A DNA stretch of 64,000 nucleotides from Halobaculum magnesiiphilum (lineage in GTDB: Archaea; Halobacteriota; Halobacteria; Halobacteriales; Haloferacaceae), in assembly GCF_019823105.1 (NCBI RefSeq), contig NZ_CP081958.1:1984001-2048000 (forward strand), given 5' to 3'. How positions within the stretch are numbered: the stretch's first letter is position 1; the number at the start of each line of letters is the position of its first letter. The notes below the pieces were generated by a model. That model saw only the letters and a program-made list of their open reading frames with translations, searched no databases and was not told the origin of the DNA. The position numbers and the translations under genes are program-made. This document shows, in pieces, positions 1 to 8,597 of the stretch.

Positions 1-1120
1 GGCCGTGCTCGGCCTCCAGTCGGTCGACGCGGTCGTCGTACGACTCCTCGCTCTCGGCGGCGGCCGCGAGCAGCGCCATCAACACGCCGTCCTTCTCGCG
101 GACGTGTCCGCGCACGGAGAAGCCGCCGGACTCCTCGCCGCCGATCAACGCGTCGTGCTCGCCCATCGCCTGTGCGACCCACTTGAAGCCGACCGCGGTC
201 TCGAACACCTCCTCGCCGTGCGCCTCGGCGATCCGGTCGATGAGGAAGGTGGTCGAGACCGTCCGGATCGCGGGCCCGGAGTCGCCCTCCAGGAGGCGGT
301 CGTACGTCGCCGCGAAGAAGAGGTTCTCGTCGAGGTGGCCGCGCTCGGGCGTGACGATCGCCAGCCGGTCGGCGTCGCCGTCGTTGGCGATCCCCAGGTC
401 CGCGTCGCCCTCGACGACGCGCTCGGCGAGCGCCGTCAGGTTCTCGGCCGAGGGCTCCGGCGACCCGCCGCCGAACTCGGGGTCGCGCTCGCACCGGAGG
501 CGCTCGACCTGGGCGCCGGCGGACTCCAGCAGGGCGTCGGTAACGCCGCGGCCGCTGCCGTGCATCGCGTCGTACGCGACCGTCAGCCCCGACAGATCGA
601 GCGCCCCACCGTCGGCGACGAGGTCGTGGGCGTGTTCGGCGTGGGGGGTCCGGAGGTCGACGCGGCGGACCTCGCCCTCGTCGGCGGTGCCGGCGGCGTC
701 GAGGGTCGGCTCGCGGAGGTTCGCCTCGATGCGCTCGGTGACCTCCGGGAGGGCGGGGGCGCCGTCGTCGGGGATGAACTTCACGCCGTTGTACTCGGGC
801 GGGTTGTGCGAGGCCGTGACCATCATCGCGCCCGCGGCGTCGCGCTCGACGATACCGTACGCCACGAGCGGGGTGGGGCAGTCGCGCTCTGGGAGCAGCA
901 CGTCGAAGCCGTTGCCAGCGAGCACCGCCGCGAGCGACTCGGCGAAGCCCTCGGAGGTGGGCCGGGCGTCGTAGCCGACGATCACCGGGCGCTCGGAGCC
1001 GTCGGGCTCCGACTCGGCGAGGGTGTCGGCGACGGCCTGGCCGACGATCCGGACGCGGCGGTCGGTGAACGTGTCGAGGGTGGCGCGCCACCCGTCGGTT
1101 CCGAAGGAGATCCGGTCCAT
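1..1120 (-). CDS. Phosphoglucomutase/phosphomannomutase family protein, 3' end beyond window
   Basis: Alpha-D-phosphohexomutase family enzyme, which moves a phosphate between C1 and C6 of a hexose phosphate (glucose, mannose or glucosamine; the substrate cannot be told from sequence) and feeds cell-surface glycan synthesis. Translation from the ATG at 1120 begins MDRISFGTDGWRA, the usual N-terminal motif. The catalytic phosphoserine loop TASHNPP lies at about residues 102-108, with the active Ser at about 104. About 373 codons are open to the left edge, so only the C-terminal phosphate-binding domain is cut off. It is divergent from the flavin reductase that starts at 1248. Confidence 0.9.
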   Translation of the reverse strand, partial: MDRISFGTDGWRATLDTFTDRRVRIVGQAVADTLAESEPDGSERPVIVGYDARPTSEGFAESLAAVLAGNGFDVLLPERDCPTPLVAYGIVERDAAGAMMVTASHNPPEYNGVKFIPDDGAPALPEVTERIEANLREPTLDAAGTADEGEVRRVDLRTPHAEHAHDLVADGGALDLSGLTVAYDAMHGSGRGVTDALLESAGAQVERLRCERDPEFGGGSPEPSAENLTALAERVVEGDADLGIANDGDADRLAIVTPERGHLDENLFFAATYDRLLEGDSGPAIRTVSTTFLIDRIAEAHGEEVFETAVGFKWVAQAMGEHDALIGGEESGGFSVRGHVREKDGVLMALLAAAAESEESYDDRVDRLEAEHG

Positions 1121-1247
1121 GCCCGAGGCGTCGGCACGCGGCGGCAAAAACCCGGGTGCCCGCGGCCGGACCGGACGAGCGCCGCATCCGGCGCCGGCCG
1201 CCGTCAGATCCCGACGGGCTTTTGCGCGCCCCCGGGAACTCTCTGGC

Positions 1248-1868
1248 ATGTCGGAGACGCCGACCGTCGTCGCCGTGAACGGCTCGCGGCGCGACGGAAG
1301 CTACGGCCGGGCGACGCTGCGGTACGCCCTCGACGCCGCCGTCGAGGCCGGCGCCGAGCCGGACTTCATCGATCTGGGTGATCCCGAACTCGACGTGCCG
1401 CTGTATCACCCGGACATCGACGCCGCCGACGCCGGCGACGTGCCGGACCTGCTCGCGCGCATGCGCCGCGCCGACGGCGTGCTCCTGTGCACGCCGGTGT
1501 ACCACGACTCGTACTCGTCGGCGTTCCGGAGCTTCCACGACTGGTGCAGCTTCGACGAGTACGAGGACACCGTCGTCGGGCTGTTCGCCGTCGCCGGCGG
1601 CGGCTCCTACGGCGGGACGCTCGAACACATGCGCGCGACGATCCGCGGCGTCCACGGCTGGGTCGCCCCGCTTCAGGTCGGGATCCGCAACGCGCGCAAT
1701 CGCTTCGAGCCGTGGGACGAGGGCGACCGGCCGCCCGAGGGCGCGATCGGCGCGGACGCGCGCTACGAGTTCGTCGACGACGCGTTGCGCGAGCGCACGA
1801 TGAAACTCGGCCGTCGGATCGCCCACTACGCCGGCCACAAGGACGAGTTCCTTGACGTTCCGGAGTAA
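1248..1868 (+). CDS. NADPH-dependent FMN reductase family protein
   Basis: Flavodoxin-fold oxidoreductase of 206 aa, likely an FMN-dependent NAD(P)H reductase acting in the cytoplasm. The N-terminal beta strand runs into NGSRRDGSYGR (residues 11-21), the phosphate-binding loop of this family. A second flavin-contact segment, CTPVYHDSYSS, is near residue 84, and GGGSYGGT follows near residue 118. The ATG at 1248 was preferred over upstream in-frame codons because the fold starts directly after it and the upstream part is low-complexity Arg/Ala translation. The physiological electron acceptor is unknown. Confidence 0.85.
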   Translation: MSETPTVVAVNGSRRDGSYGRATLRYALDAAVEAGAEPDFIDLGDPELDVPLYHPDIDAADAGDVPDLLARMRRADGVLLCTPVYHDSYSSAFRSFHDWCSFDEYEDTVVGLFAVAGGGSYGGTLEHMRATIRGVHGWVAPLQVGIRNARNRFEPWDEGDRPPEGAIGADARYEFVDDALRERTMKLGRRIAHYAGHKDEFLDVPE

Positions 1869-1906
1869 CTGGTCGGACGGGCGACCCCTCAACCGATCGA
1901 CCGCTC

Positions 1907-2221
1907 CTACCCGATCAGCCGCTCCTTCTCCCGTCGCGACCGCTGTTTGATCGCGTACTCCCGGCTCATCGCCGCCGACTTCGAGTCGAACGCCTCGACG
2001 TGGACCAACTCGACGGGCGCCCGTCCGCGGGTGTACTTCGCGCCGTCGCCGGCGTCGTGCTCGGCGACGCGGCGGACCACGTCGGTCGTGTAGCCCGTGT
2101 ATAACGACCCGTCGGCACACTCCAGCACGTACACGTAGTGATCGGCCGCCGGGACGGCGACGCCGTCGACCCGTTCGGGCTCGTCGCCGCCGGCGGCGTC
2201 GGTCGAGTCGCTGTCGCTCAC
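1907..2221 (-). CDS. GIY-YIG nuclease superfamily protein (UPF0213/YhbQ-like)
   Basis: Small protein of 104 aa with a single GIY-YIG domain. The segment [17 protein letters not shown] (about residues 29-45) matches the family pattern with the variant YVY...YTG signature; a conserved Arg (VVRRVAEH) and the KYTRGR segment follow. Family members of this size are predicted structure-specific or repair-related endonucleases whose role is mostly unproven. The first about 25 residues are an acidic, poorly ordered extension. It converges on the flavin reductase gene. Confidence 0.85.
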   Translation of the reverse strand: MSDSDSTDAAGGDEPERVDGVAVPAADHYVYVLECADGSLYTGYTTDVVRRVAEHDAGDGAKYTRGRAPVELVHVEAFDSKSAAMSREYAIKQRSRREKERLIG

Positions 2222-2354
2222 GTGGGCGGTGTTCGACGCGCGGACGATAAACTGACGCGGTGCGGCACGGAGCCGCCGGCCCCGAGTCCCGCGGGGGAAC
2301 GGGGGACGGATGGGTGGTGGCCGTCGCGGCGCGGTGAGGTGGTCGCAGAGCGGT

Positions 2355-2507
2355 TCAGTCGTCTGCGCGGGTCCGATCCCGTGCCGCTTCGGCGATGCCC
2401 GCGTTCGCAGAGCAGGACGGGCACGCGTTCAGGTTCCCGCGTTCGTCGCTGAACACGCGGGCGAAGCGGTCGGATACGTGCGACCCGCAGTGGTCGCAGC
2501 GTGGCAT
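2355..2507 (-). CDS. Small haloarchaeal zinc-ribbon protein
   Basis: A 50-aa protein starting [12 protein letters not shown]. The CxxC pair at residues 4 and 7 and a second CPSC pair near residue 31 could bind one zinc ion; between them is a short [10 protein letters not shown] segment. This layout matches a small zinc-finger family that I remember as very common in Halobacteria (a DUF7563-like entry, from memory). An in-frame ATG at 2555 would add 16 residues, but the TATA-like element at 2560-2567 would place transcription start near 2535, downstream of that codon, so the start at 2507 is preferred. Function unknown; nucleic-acid or protein binding is plausible. Confidence 0.65.
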   Translation of the reverse strand: MPRCDHCGSHVSDRFARVFSDERGNLNACPSCSANAGIAEAARDRTRADD

Positions 2508-2559
2508 GTGGTCGACCGGCATCCACCGCTGCCGGTAACACGCGTAGGGGTGCATGACA

Positions 2560-2567
2560 CATATACT
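2560..2567 (-). promoter_or_regulatory. TATA box of the small zinc-ribbon gene
   Basis: On the minus strand this reads GTATATG in otherwise GC-rich DNA. A transcript starting about 25 nt downstream would begin near 2535 and carry a leader of about 30 nt to the ATG at 2507. This site decides against the longer start at 2555. Confidence 0.5.
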
Positions 2568-2620
2568 CTTTCACGGCGCACGGGCCGTGCAGCGGCGGAA
2601 AACGGCGTCGAACCGGTCGG

Positions 2621-3397
2621 TCAGTCGTCCCCTTCATCGCGGGAGCCGTCGACGCCGATCGCGATCAGTCCGGCCTGCGTCCCGGCGACGAAGCCGGCGT
2701 CGACGTTCACCACCGAGAGGACGGTACACGACTGGAGCAGGCCGAGCAGCGCCGCCTTCCCGTCGCCGCCGACGCCGTACCCAGTCGACGTGGGGAGGCC
2801 GATCACGGGCGCGCCGACCAGGCCGGCGACGACGGGCGGCAGGGCGGCCTCCCGCCCCGCGACCGCGACGACGACGTCCGCCCCGCGAAGGGCGTCCAGC
2901 TCGTCGAGCACGCGCGTGAGGTTGGCGACGCCCACGTCCTCGATCGTCTCGACGCGCGGGCCGGCCTCGCCGGCGACGACGGCCGCCTCCCGGGCCGCGG
3001 GCGCGTCAGCGGTGCCGCCGGAGACGACGACCACGTCGGCGTCGACGGCCGGCGGCTCGTAGTTGTCGGCGTGGACGACGACGGTTCTCGCGCGCGCGTC
3101 GCGCTCGACGGTCGCCTCGGGATGCTCCTGGTCCATGTAGGCCCGCACCTGCTCGGCCGTCTCGTCATCGGCGCGCGTGACGAGCGCCCGCCCGGTCGAG
3201 TCGACGGCGGCGTCGGCCATCGCCGCCACCTCCGCGGGCGTCTTCCCCTCCGCGAGGATCCCCTCGGGGATCCCGCGGCGATGCTCCCGGGCGGCGTCGA
3301 ACCGTCCGGCCTCCGTGGTCGCGTAGCCGCGCAACCGCGCCTCCGCCTGTGCGGGCGTCAGGTCGCCGGCGGCGACCGCCTCCAGCGTTTCGCGCAT
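2621..3397 (-). CDS. larB: Nickel pincer cofactor biosynthesis protein LarB (AIR carboxylase-like)
   Basis: LarB family protein of 258 aa. LarB carboxylates and hydrolyses nicotinic acid adenine dinucleotide in synthesis of the nickel-pincer cofactor of lactate racemase. The N-terminal helical region contains DLTPAQAEARLRGY. The C-terminal half is a PurE-like domain: VVVSGGTADAPAAREAA (about residue 123 on), then VVVAVAGREAALPPVVAGL and the PVIGLPTSTGYG segment typical of LarB. larC, larE and a lactate racemase gene are not in this window, so the pathway is inferred from the family. A TATA-like TTTATATA lies at about 3443-3454, roughly 50 bp upstream. Confidence 0.88.
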   Translation of the reverse strand: MRETLEAVAAGDLTPAQAEARLRGYATTEAGRFDAAREHRRGIPEGILAEGKTPAEVAAMADAAVDSTGRALVTRADDETAEQVRAYMDQEHPEATVERDARARTVVVHADNYEPPAVDADVVVVSGGTADAPAAREAAVVAGEAGPRVETIEDVGVANLTRVLDELDALRGADVVVAVAGREAALPPVVAGLVGAPVIGLPTSTGYGVGGDGKAALLGLLQSCTVLSVVNVDAGFVAGTQAGLIAIGVDGSRDEGDD

Positions 3398-3517
3398 GGA
3401 CGACCCTCGGGGGCGGACCGACTCGAAGCCTCCGACCGGGAACGGTATATAAACCCGAAGTCGGAAACACCCGTGAACGGCCGCGAGGGGCCCCGCCTCG
3501 CGGGATAACTTGGGAAA

Positions 3518-3526
3518 TCTTATAAG
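3518..3526 (+). promoter_or_regulatory. TATA box of the histone-fold-like gene
   Basis: The sequence TCTTATAAG is centred about 29 nt before the ATG at 3551, the spacing expected for a leaderless or nearly leaderless archaeal transcript. Confidence 0.6.
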
Positions 3527-3550
3527 GAGGCGTCGGGAAAACCAGATTGC

Positions 3551-3718
3551 ATGGCAGACCTCATCGTCAAGGCAGCCGTCAAGGAGTACCTCGAGGAGAA
3601 GAACGTCGCGTCCGATTTCTACGACGCACTCGACGGGGAAGTCGAGGAGCTGCTCGAGGACGCCGCCCGCCGCGCCGAGGAGAACGATCGGAAGACGGTC
3701 CAGCCGCGCGACCTGTAA
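3551..3718 (+). CDS. DUF1931-like / truncated histone-fold protein
   Basis: A 55-aa protein resembling the archaeal DUF1931 histone-like family. A first helix (VKAAVKEYLEEKNV) is followed by a long acidic second helix (residues about 20-46) and by RKTVQPRDL, which matches the second loop of archaeal histones (compare GRKTVKAEDI). The protein ends there, so the third helix of a normal histone fold is missing. It may pair with another protein or act as a dimer; DNA binding is not shown by the sequence. The TATA box at 3518-3526 supports this start. Confidence 0.75.
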   Translation: MADLIVKAAVKEYLEEKNVASDFYDALDGEVEELLEDAARRAEENDRKTVQPRDL

Positions 3719-3811
3719 ACTCGGCCACCTTCCTCCACTTCTTTCACCGACCGCGTAGCCGCGGCGCCGCCGATCGCCCGTGCTCGACGAGCTGGACGCC
3801 GGCGCTGAGGC

Positions 3812-4507
3812 CTACGGCTCCGTCCGCCGCACGTCGCCGTCGTCGTCGCCGACGAACACCGCGTCGGCCATCCCGACGAACAGGCCGTGCTCGACGACGC
3901 CAGCAACGCCCGACAGTTCCCGCGCCAGCGACGCCGGCTCCGAGACGGTGCCGAAGTCGCAATCGAGCACGAGGTTCCCGTTGTCGGTGATCACGGGCCC
4001 GTCCTTGCGCTCGGCGTCCCGAAGCGTCGGGTCGCCGCCGGCGTCGCGCACCGCACGCTCGACGCGGGCGAGCGCGTCGGGGAGCACCTCGACGGGGACC
4101 GGGTGTTCGAGCCGATCCGCGAGCTTCGAGTCGTCGGCGACGACGAGGAACTCGTCGGCCGCCGACGCGACCACCTTCTCGCGGGCGTGTGCGGCGCCGC
4201 CGCCCTTCACGAGCGCGTTCTCGTCGAGGGCGACCTGGTCGGCGCCGTCGATCGCGAGGTCGACGCGGGCCACGTCCGACAGCGACAACAGGGGGATCCC
4301 GACCTCCCTCGCGAGCGCCCGCGACTGGTAGGAGGTGGCGACGCCCTCGATGTCGAGCCCCTCGGCGACGCGCTCGCCGAGGTCGCGGATCGCGTGCGCC
4401 GCCGTCGAGCCGGTGCCGAGCCCGACCACGTCGCCGTCGGTCGCCTCGGCGGCGGCCGCCTCGCCGGCCGCCCGCTTCGCCGCCTCCGTCCCCGCGGTGT
4501 TCTTCAT
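3812..4507 (-). CDS. rpiA: Ribose-5-phosphate isomerase A
   Basis: RpiA, 231 aa, interconverts ribose 5-phosphate and ribulose 5-phosphate in the cytoplasm, supplying ribose for nucleotides (compare the PRPP synthetase gene near 60 kb). Motifs: VVGLGTGSTAAHAI (about residues 27-40) for phosphate binding, DLAIDGADQV near residue 83 with the catalytic acid, and LVKGGGAAHAREK, the usual K-GGG loop. Length is typical. The ATG at 4507 was chosen because MKNTAGTEAAKRAAGE is the normal family start; longer readings extend antisense into the neighbouring gene. Confidence 0.95.
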   Translation of the reverse strand: MKNTAGTEAAKRAAGEAAAAEATDGDVVGLGTGSTAAHAIRDLGERVAEGLDIEGVATSYQSRALAREVGIPLLSLSDVARVDLAIDGADQVALDENALVKGGGAAHAREKVVASAADEFLVVADDSKLADRLEHPVPVEVLPDALARVERAVRDAGGDPTLRDAERKDGPVITDNGNLVLDCDFGTVSEPASLARELSGVAGVVEHGLFVGMADAVFVGDDDGDVRRTEP

Positions 4508-4592
4508 GCTCGGGTGCTCCGTCGGGGGGCGCAAAACGCTTGCCCGTCGAGGCGGCCGAAGGTACTTACGCCAGAGCGACACAGACCCCGCC

Positions 4593-5297
4593 GTGTCCCT
4601 GGCTACCCTCTCTCCCCGTGTCCTCCGTCTCGTCGCCATCGCCCTCGTGGCGTCGGCGCTCGTCGCCGCAGCAGTCCCGGCCGACGGCGCCGCCCGTGCG
4701 CCGCCGGAGCCCGCCTGCGGCGTCTGCGTCGACGGCGCGCTCGCCGACGCCGCCGACCGCCACGGCGTCGCCGTCGCGGTCGAACGCGCCACCCTCGACG
4801 TGCGCGTGTCCGACGACGGATCGACCCGCTGGACCGCCCGCCTCGACCTGTCCGACGGGGCCGAGGCGCTCCGGAACGACTCGCTGCGGGCCGCGATCGT
4901 CGCCGACGCGACGGCCTCGGACGGCGGCGACCGGACGAGTCGGATGGACGGCGACACGCTGGTCGTCGAGCACAGCCGCGGCGACGCCGCCGAGCGCGAG
5001 GCCGGCGCGGTCCTGTTCACCGCCTTCGACGCCCGCGACCCCGTGCTGCCGTTCGTCATGGGCGGCGAGGGGACCGTCTATCCCGGCGCGGACGCGCTCG
5101 TCGTCCACGCGCCGGAGGGCCACGTCGTCGCCGGCGGCGTCGGCGACGGGACGGTCGAGGGACGGACCGTCGTCTGGCGCGGCGCAGAGGGCGGGGACGA
5201 CGGGATCGACCGCGACGCGGTGCCGACGTTCCTCCCCGAGGGCGCGGCGGCGCCGGGCGTCCGGGGCGTCCTCGCCAGGCTGCTCGCGGGGTACTGA
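4593..5297 (+). CDS. Predicted secreted protein of unknown function
   Basis: A 234-aa protein with a GTG start. The N-terminus has an Arg followed by a hydrophobic stretch (LVAIALVASALVAAAVP, about residues 13-29), which reads as a signal peptide or membrane anchor. The rest is acidic and soluble-looking, with a CGVC pair near residue 43 and beta-strand-like repeats; there is no second membrane segment. I do not recognise the family. It is divergent from rpiA, with 85 bp between the starts. An alternative start further inside would remove the hydrophobic segment and is less likely. Confidence 0.65.
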   Translation: MSLATLSPRVLRLVAIALVASALVAAAVPADGAARAPPEPACGVCVDGALADAADRHGVAVAVERATLDVRVSDDGSTRWTARLDLSDGAEALRNDSLRAAIVADATASDGGDRTSRMDGDTLVVEHSRGDAAEREAGAVLFTAFDARDPVLPFVMGGEGTVYPGADALVVHAPEGHVVAGGVGDGTVEGRTVVWRGAEGGDDGIDRDAVPTFLPEGAAAPGVRGVLARLLAGY

Positions 5298-5413
5298 GGC
5301 CGTCCCACCGTGGCGCCCTCGGGAGGTCTTCGGAACCGATCCGACGGCGCCGAACCGGCAGCGCCGGCGACCGGGACGAAGACGGTATTAGCCGCCGCGA
5401 CCACGGTCTGGGT

Positions 5414-5656
5414 ATGCACGTCGAGTTCGACCGTGACACCTGCGTCGGGATGTACCAGTGCGTGGCCGAGTGGGACGCCTTCGAGAAGGACATGGACGCC
5501 GGGAAGGCGACGCTCGTCGGCGGCGAGGAGACCGACGAGGACACCTTCTCGCTGGAGGTGCCCGACGGCGACGAGCTGGACGCGAAGTTCGCCGCCCGCA
5601 CCTGCCCGGTCGACGCCATCCGCCTGTACGACGACGACGGCGAACAGCTGATCTGA
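5414..5656 (+). CDS. Ferredoxin, probably single [3Fe-4S] cluster
   Basis: An 80-aa acidic ferredoxin. Cysteines at residues 10, 16 and 64 form C-x5-C...CP, the pattern of single-cluster ferredoxins. The position that would supply the fourth ligand of a [4Fe-4S] cluster is Met in CVGMYQC, so a [3Fe-4S] cluster is likely. It may carry electrons to a cytochrome P450 or an oxidoreductase, but no such partner is adjacent. The ATG at 5414 precedes the cluster motif by ten residues, as usual. An acidic loop (residues 36-58) separates the motifs. Confidence 0.85.
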   Translation: MHVEFDRDTCVGMYQCVAEWDAFEKDMDAGKATLVGGEETDEDTFSLEVPDGDELDAKFAARTCPVDAIRLYDDDGEQLI

Positions 5657-5805
5657 GCGGGCGGGCGCCCGACAGGCGCCCGAGAGGCGTCCGGCGAGCG
5701 TCGAACCGGGACCGTCGAGGAGGGTCACAATGAAGCGGTCGTCCGCGCCCGAGCGAGCGGGAACGCGAGAAACGGTTATCACGGATCCTCGTGTTGGGCC
5801 GACCG

Positions 5806-5922
5806 ATGCCAGCATCCGAGCGCTGTCACATCACGGAGTGGGCCGCGCTCCTCGACGAGTCCGTCCCAGAGACGGCCTGCGACGAACGCCGGTTCGAGTT
5901 CCGGCCGCGCGAGGAGCGCTGA
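5806..5922 (+). CDS. Possible 38-aa small protein
   Basis: An open frame starting MPASERCHITEWAALL with two cysteines. A TATA-like GGTTATC about 30 nt upstream (near 5774) has the right spacing for a leaderless mRNA, and the region otherwise contains no gene. The composition is acidic and haloarchaeal-like rather than Arg/Pro-rich shadow translation. I do not recognise the family; the call rests on promoter spacing and composition only. Confidence 0.35.
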   Translation: MPASERCHITEWAALLDESVPETACDERRFEFRPREER

Positions 5923-6008
5923 ACCGGTCGTTCGAGCCGTGAGGCGTCCGGATTCACTTTCGCCACGGTTCGCGAAGGTTTACCCCGTGTGAGGCGAAAG
6001 ATCCGACG

Positions 6009-8558
6009 ATGGCCGAGGCCGCCGCGGAGGACGAGTACGTCGAGCACCCGCTGCTCGTTCCGGAGTTCATCGAGAACCGTCGCTACCAGACGGACCTGGC
6101 GGTGACCGCCCGTGAGGGACACACGCTCGTGTGCCTCCCGACCGGCCTCGGGAAGACGACCGTCTCGCTGCTTGTGACCGCCCACCGGCTGTACGAGACC
6201 GGCGGGAAGGCGCTGTTTCTCGCGCCGACGAAGCCGCTGGTCCAGCAGCACGCCGACTTCTACCGCGAGGCGCTGGACATCGCCGACGAGGAGATCGTCG
6301 TGTTCACCGGGGAGGTGCGCCCCGACGACCGCGCCGAGCTGTGGGAGAGCGCGAGCATCGTCATCGCGACGCCGCAGGTCGTCGAGAACGACCTCGTCGG
6401 CAACCGGGTCTCGCTGGCGGACGTGACACACCTGACGTTCGACGAGTGCCACCGCGCCAGCGGCGACTACGCGTACGTCTACATCGCCGAGCGTTACCAC
6501 GCCGACGCCGAAAACCCGCTCGTCACCGGGATGTCGGCCTCGCCGGGGGGCGACCGCGAGGAGATCACGGCCGTCTGTGAGAACCTCGGCATCGACCAGG
6601 TGGAGGTGATGACCGAGGACGACGCCGACGTGGGCGAGTACACCCACGACACCGACGTGCAGTGGGAGCGGATCGACCTCCCCGAGCCGATCATCGAGAT
6701 CCGCGACGCGCTCAACGAGGTGATCACGGACCGGCTGGAGAGCCTGAAGCAACTGGGCGTCACGAACACGACTCAACCGGACGTCTCCCAGAAGGACCTC
6801 AACAAGATGCGCGGGGAGCTCCAGCGCATGATGGACGGGGGAGACTCGGACGCCTACACCGGGATGTCCGTGCACGCGGAGGTGATGAAGCTCCGACGCG
6901 CCGTCGAGCTCGTCGAGACGCAAAGCGTCGAGGCGCTGCGGCGGTACTTCGAGCGCCAGCGCAACGCGGCCCGCTCGTCGGGCGCCTCGAAGGCGAGCCA
7001 GCGGCTCGTCTCCGAGCCCAAGGTGCGCGAGGCGATCCGCAAGGCCGAGAACTTCGACGACCTCCACCCGAAGTTCCGGCGCACCAGAGTTCTGCTCGCG
7101 CAGACGCTCGGCATCGGCGGCGGCGAGCGCGTCATCGTGTTCACGGAGTCCCGGGACACCGCCGAGGCGCTGACAGAGTTCCTCTCGGCCTCCTTCGACA
7201 CCCGACGGTTCGTCGGCCAGGGCGACAAGGAGGGCTCCGACGGCATGACCCAGAAGCAACAGCAGGAGACGCTGGACGCCTTCCGCGCCGGCGAGTTCGA
7301 GGTACTCGTCTCCACCAGCGTCGCCGAGGAGGGGCTGGACGTGCCGGAGGTCGATCTGGTGCTGTTCTTCGAGCCGGTGCCGACCGCCATTCGCTCCATC
7401 CAGCGCAAGGGGCGGACCGGCCGGCAGGCCGAGGGGGAGGTGGTCGTCCTCCTCGCCAACGACACGCGCGACGAGGCGTTCTTCTGGATCTCGCGGCGGC
7501 GCGAGAAGGAGATGGAAAACGAGCTGCGCGAGCTGAAGGGGGTCGCCGACGAGTTGACCGACGAACTCGACGACGGCCAGACGGGACTGACCGAGTTCGA
7601 CGGCGAGGCCGACGACGAACGCGAGAACAGCGAGGGCGACGACGCGGCAGTCGCCGACGCCTCGGCCGAGTCCCCGCCCGACTCGACGGCGGCGTCGACC
7701 GCCGACGGGTCACAGCCCGGGCTGACCGACTTCGACCCCGAGTCGACGGGCGACGACGAGACGACGAAGGACGGCAGCGAAACGGCTGACGACGGCGGTG
7801 TGAGTGGCGACACGACCGTCGACGGCGGCGACGGCGACGCTGACGACGAGACCGACGCCGGCAGTGACGCGGACGACGGCGTCGTCGCCACCGCCGGGAG
7901 CGACGAGGGAACCGAGATCGTCATCGACCAGCGCGAGCTGGAGTCGACCATCGCGCGCGACCTCTCGACGCGCGAGGGGATCACCACCCGGCTGGAGACG
8001 CTGGCGGTCGGCGACTACGTCCTCTCGGACCGCGTCGCCGTCGAGCGCAAGTCGGTCGCGGACTTCCTCGACACGCTCGTGGGCGGCGACCGCTCGATGT
8101 TCGAGCAGGTGAAGGACACCGCCCGCGCGTACGCCCGGCCCGTCGTGATCATCGAGGGCGAGGACCTGTACGGCGAGCGCAACGTCCACCCGAACGCGGT
8201 CCGCGGGGCGCTGTCGTCGCTGGCGATCGACTTCGACGCGAGCGTCCTCCGCACCGAGGACGAGGCCGACACCGCCGACCTGCTGGAGACGATCGCCCGG
8301 CGCGAGCAGGAGACGAACGACCGCGAGGTGTCCGCACACGGCGAGAAGGGGGCGAAGACGCTCGCCGAGCAACAGGAGTACGTCGTCTCGTCGATCGCGG
8401 ACATCGGTCCAGTCACCTCGCGGGCGCTGCTGGAGCACTTCGGCACCGTCGAGGGGGTGATGACCGCCCGCGAGGAGGACCTGCTGGAGGTCTCGGGCGT
8501 CGGGCAGGTGACGGCCGAACGCATTCGCGAGGTCGTCGGAAGCGACTACCCGGAGTAG
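6009..8558 (+). CDS. hef: Hef-type ATP-dependent helicase/nuclease
   Basis: Archaeal Hef (FANCM/XPF-related), 849 aa, which processes stalled replication forks and branched DNA. The N-terminal SF2 helicase has Walker A PTGLGKT (residues 44-50) and DECH (145-148), with the helicase C-terminal motifs around 410-470 (STSVAEEGLDVP, RKGRTGRQ). A long acidic linker (about 515-635) leads to an ERCC4 nuclease domain with the active motif ERKSVADF (679-686). Tandem helix-hairpin-helix motifs follow near the C-terminus (IADIGP..., VSGVGQVTAERI). Domain order and length are normal for the haloarchaeal protein, and all catalytic residues are present. Confidence 0.95.
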   Translation: MAEAAAEDEYVEHPLLVPEFIENRRYQTDLAVTAREGHTLVCLPTGLGKTTVSLLVTAHRLYETGGKALFLAPTKPLVQQHADFYREALDIADEEIVVFTGEVRPDDRAELWESASIVIATPQVVENDLVGNRVSLADVTHLTFDECHRASGDYAYVYIAERYHADAENPLVTGMSASPGGDREEITAVCENLGIDQVEVMTEDDADVGEYTHDTDVQWERIDLPEPIIEIRDALNEVITDRLESLKQLGVTNTTQPDVSQKDLNKMRGELQRMMDGGDSDAYTGMSVHAEVMKLRRAVELVETQSVEALRRYFERQRNAARSSGASKASQRLVSEPKVREAIRKAENFDDLHPKFRRTRVLLAQTLGIGGGERVIVFTESRDTAEALTEFLSASFDTRRFVGQGDKEGSDGMTQKQQQETLDAFRAGEFEVLVSTSVAEEGLDVPEVDLVLFFEPVPTAIRSIQRKGRTGRQAEGEVVVLLANDTRDEAFFWISRRREKEMENELRELKGVADELTDELDDGQTGLTEFDGEADDERENSEGDDAAVADASAESPPDSTAASTADGSQPGLTDFDPESTGDDETTKDGSETADDGGVSGDTTVDGGDGDADDETDAGSDADDGVVATAGSDEGTEIVIDQRELESTIARDLSTREGITTRLETLAVGDYVLSDRVAVERKSVADFLDTLVGGDRSMFEQVKDTARAYARPVVIIEGEDLYGERNVHPNAVRGALSSLAIDFDASVLRTEDEADTADLLETIARREQETNDREVSAHGEKGAKTLAEQQEYVVSSIADIGPVTSRALLEHFGTVEGVMTAREEDLLEVSGVGQVTAERIREVVGSDYPE

Positions 8559-8597
8559 CCGCGAAACACCCGTTCTCCGCCGTGTACGGTTCGGTTC

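Noticed and set aside
2138-3062. Several plus-strand frames over larB and the small zinc-ribbon gene
   Set aside because: Arg/Pro/Ser-rich shadows of minus-strand genes with recognisable motifs.
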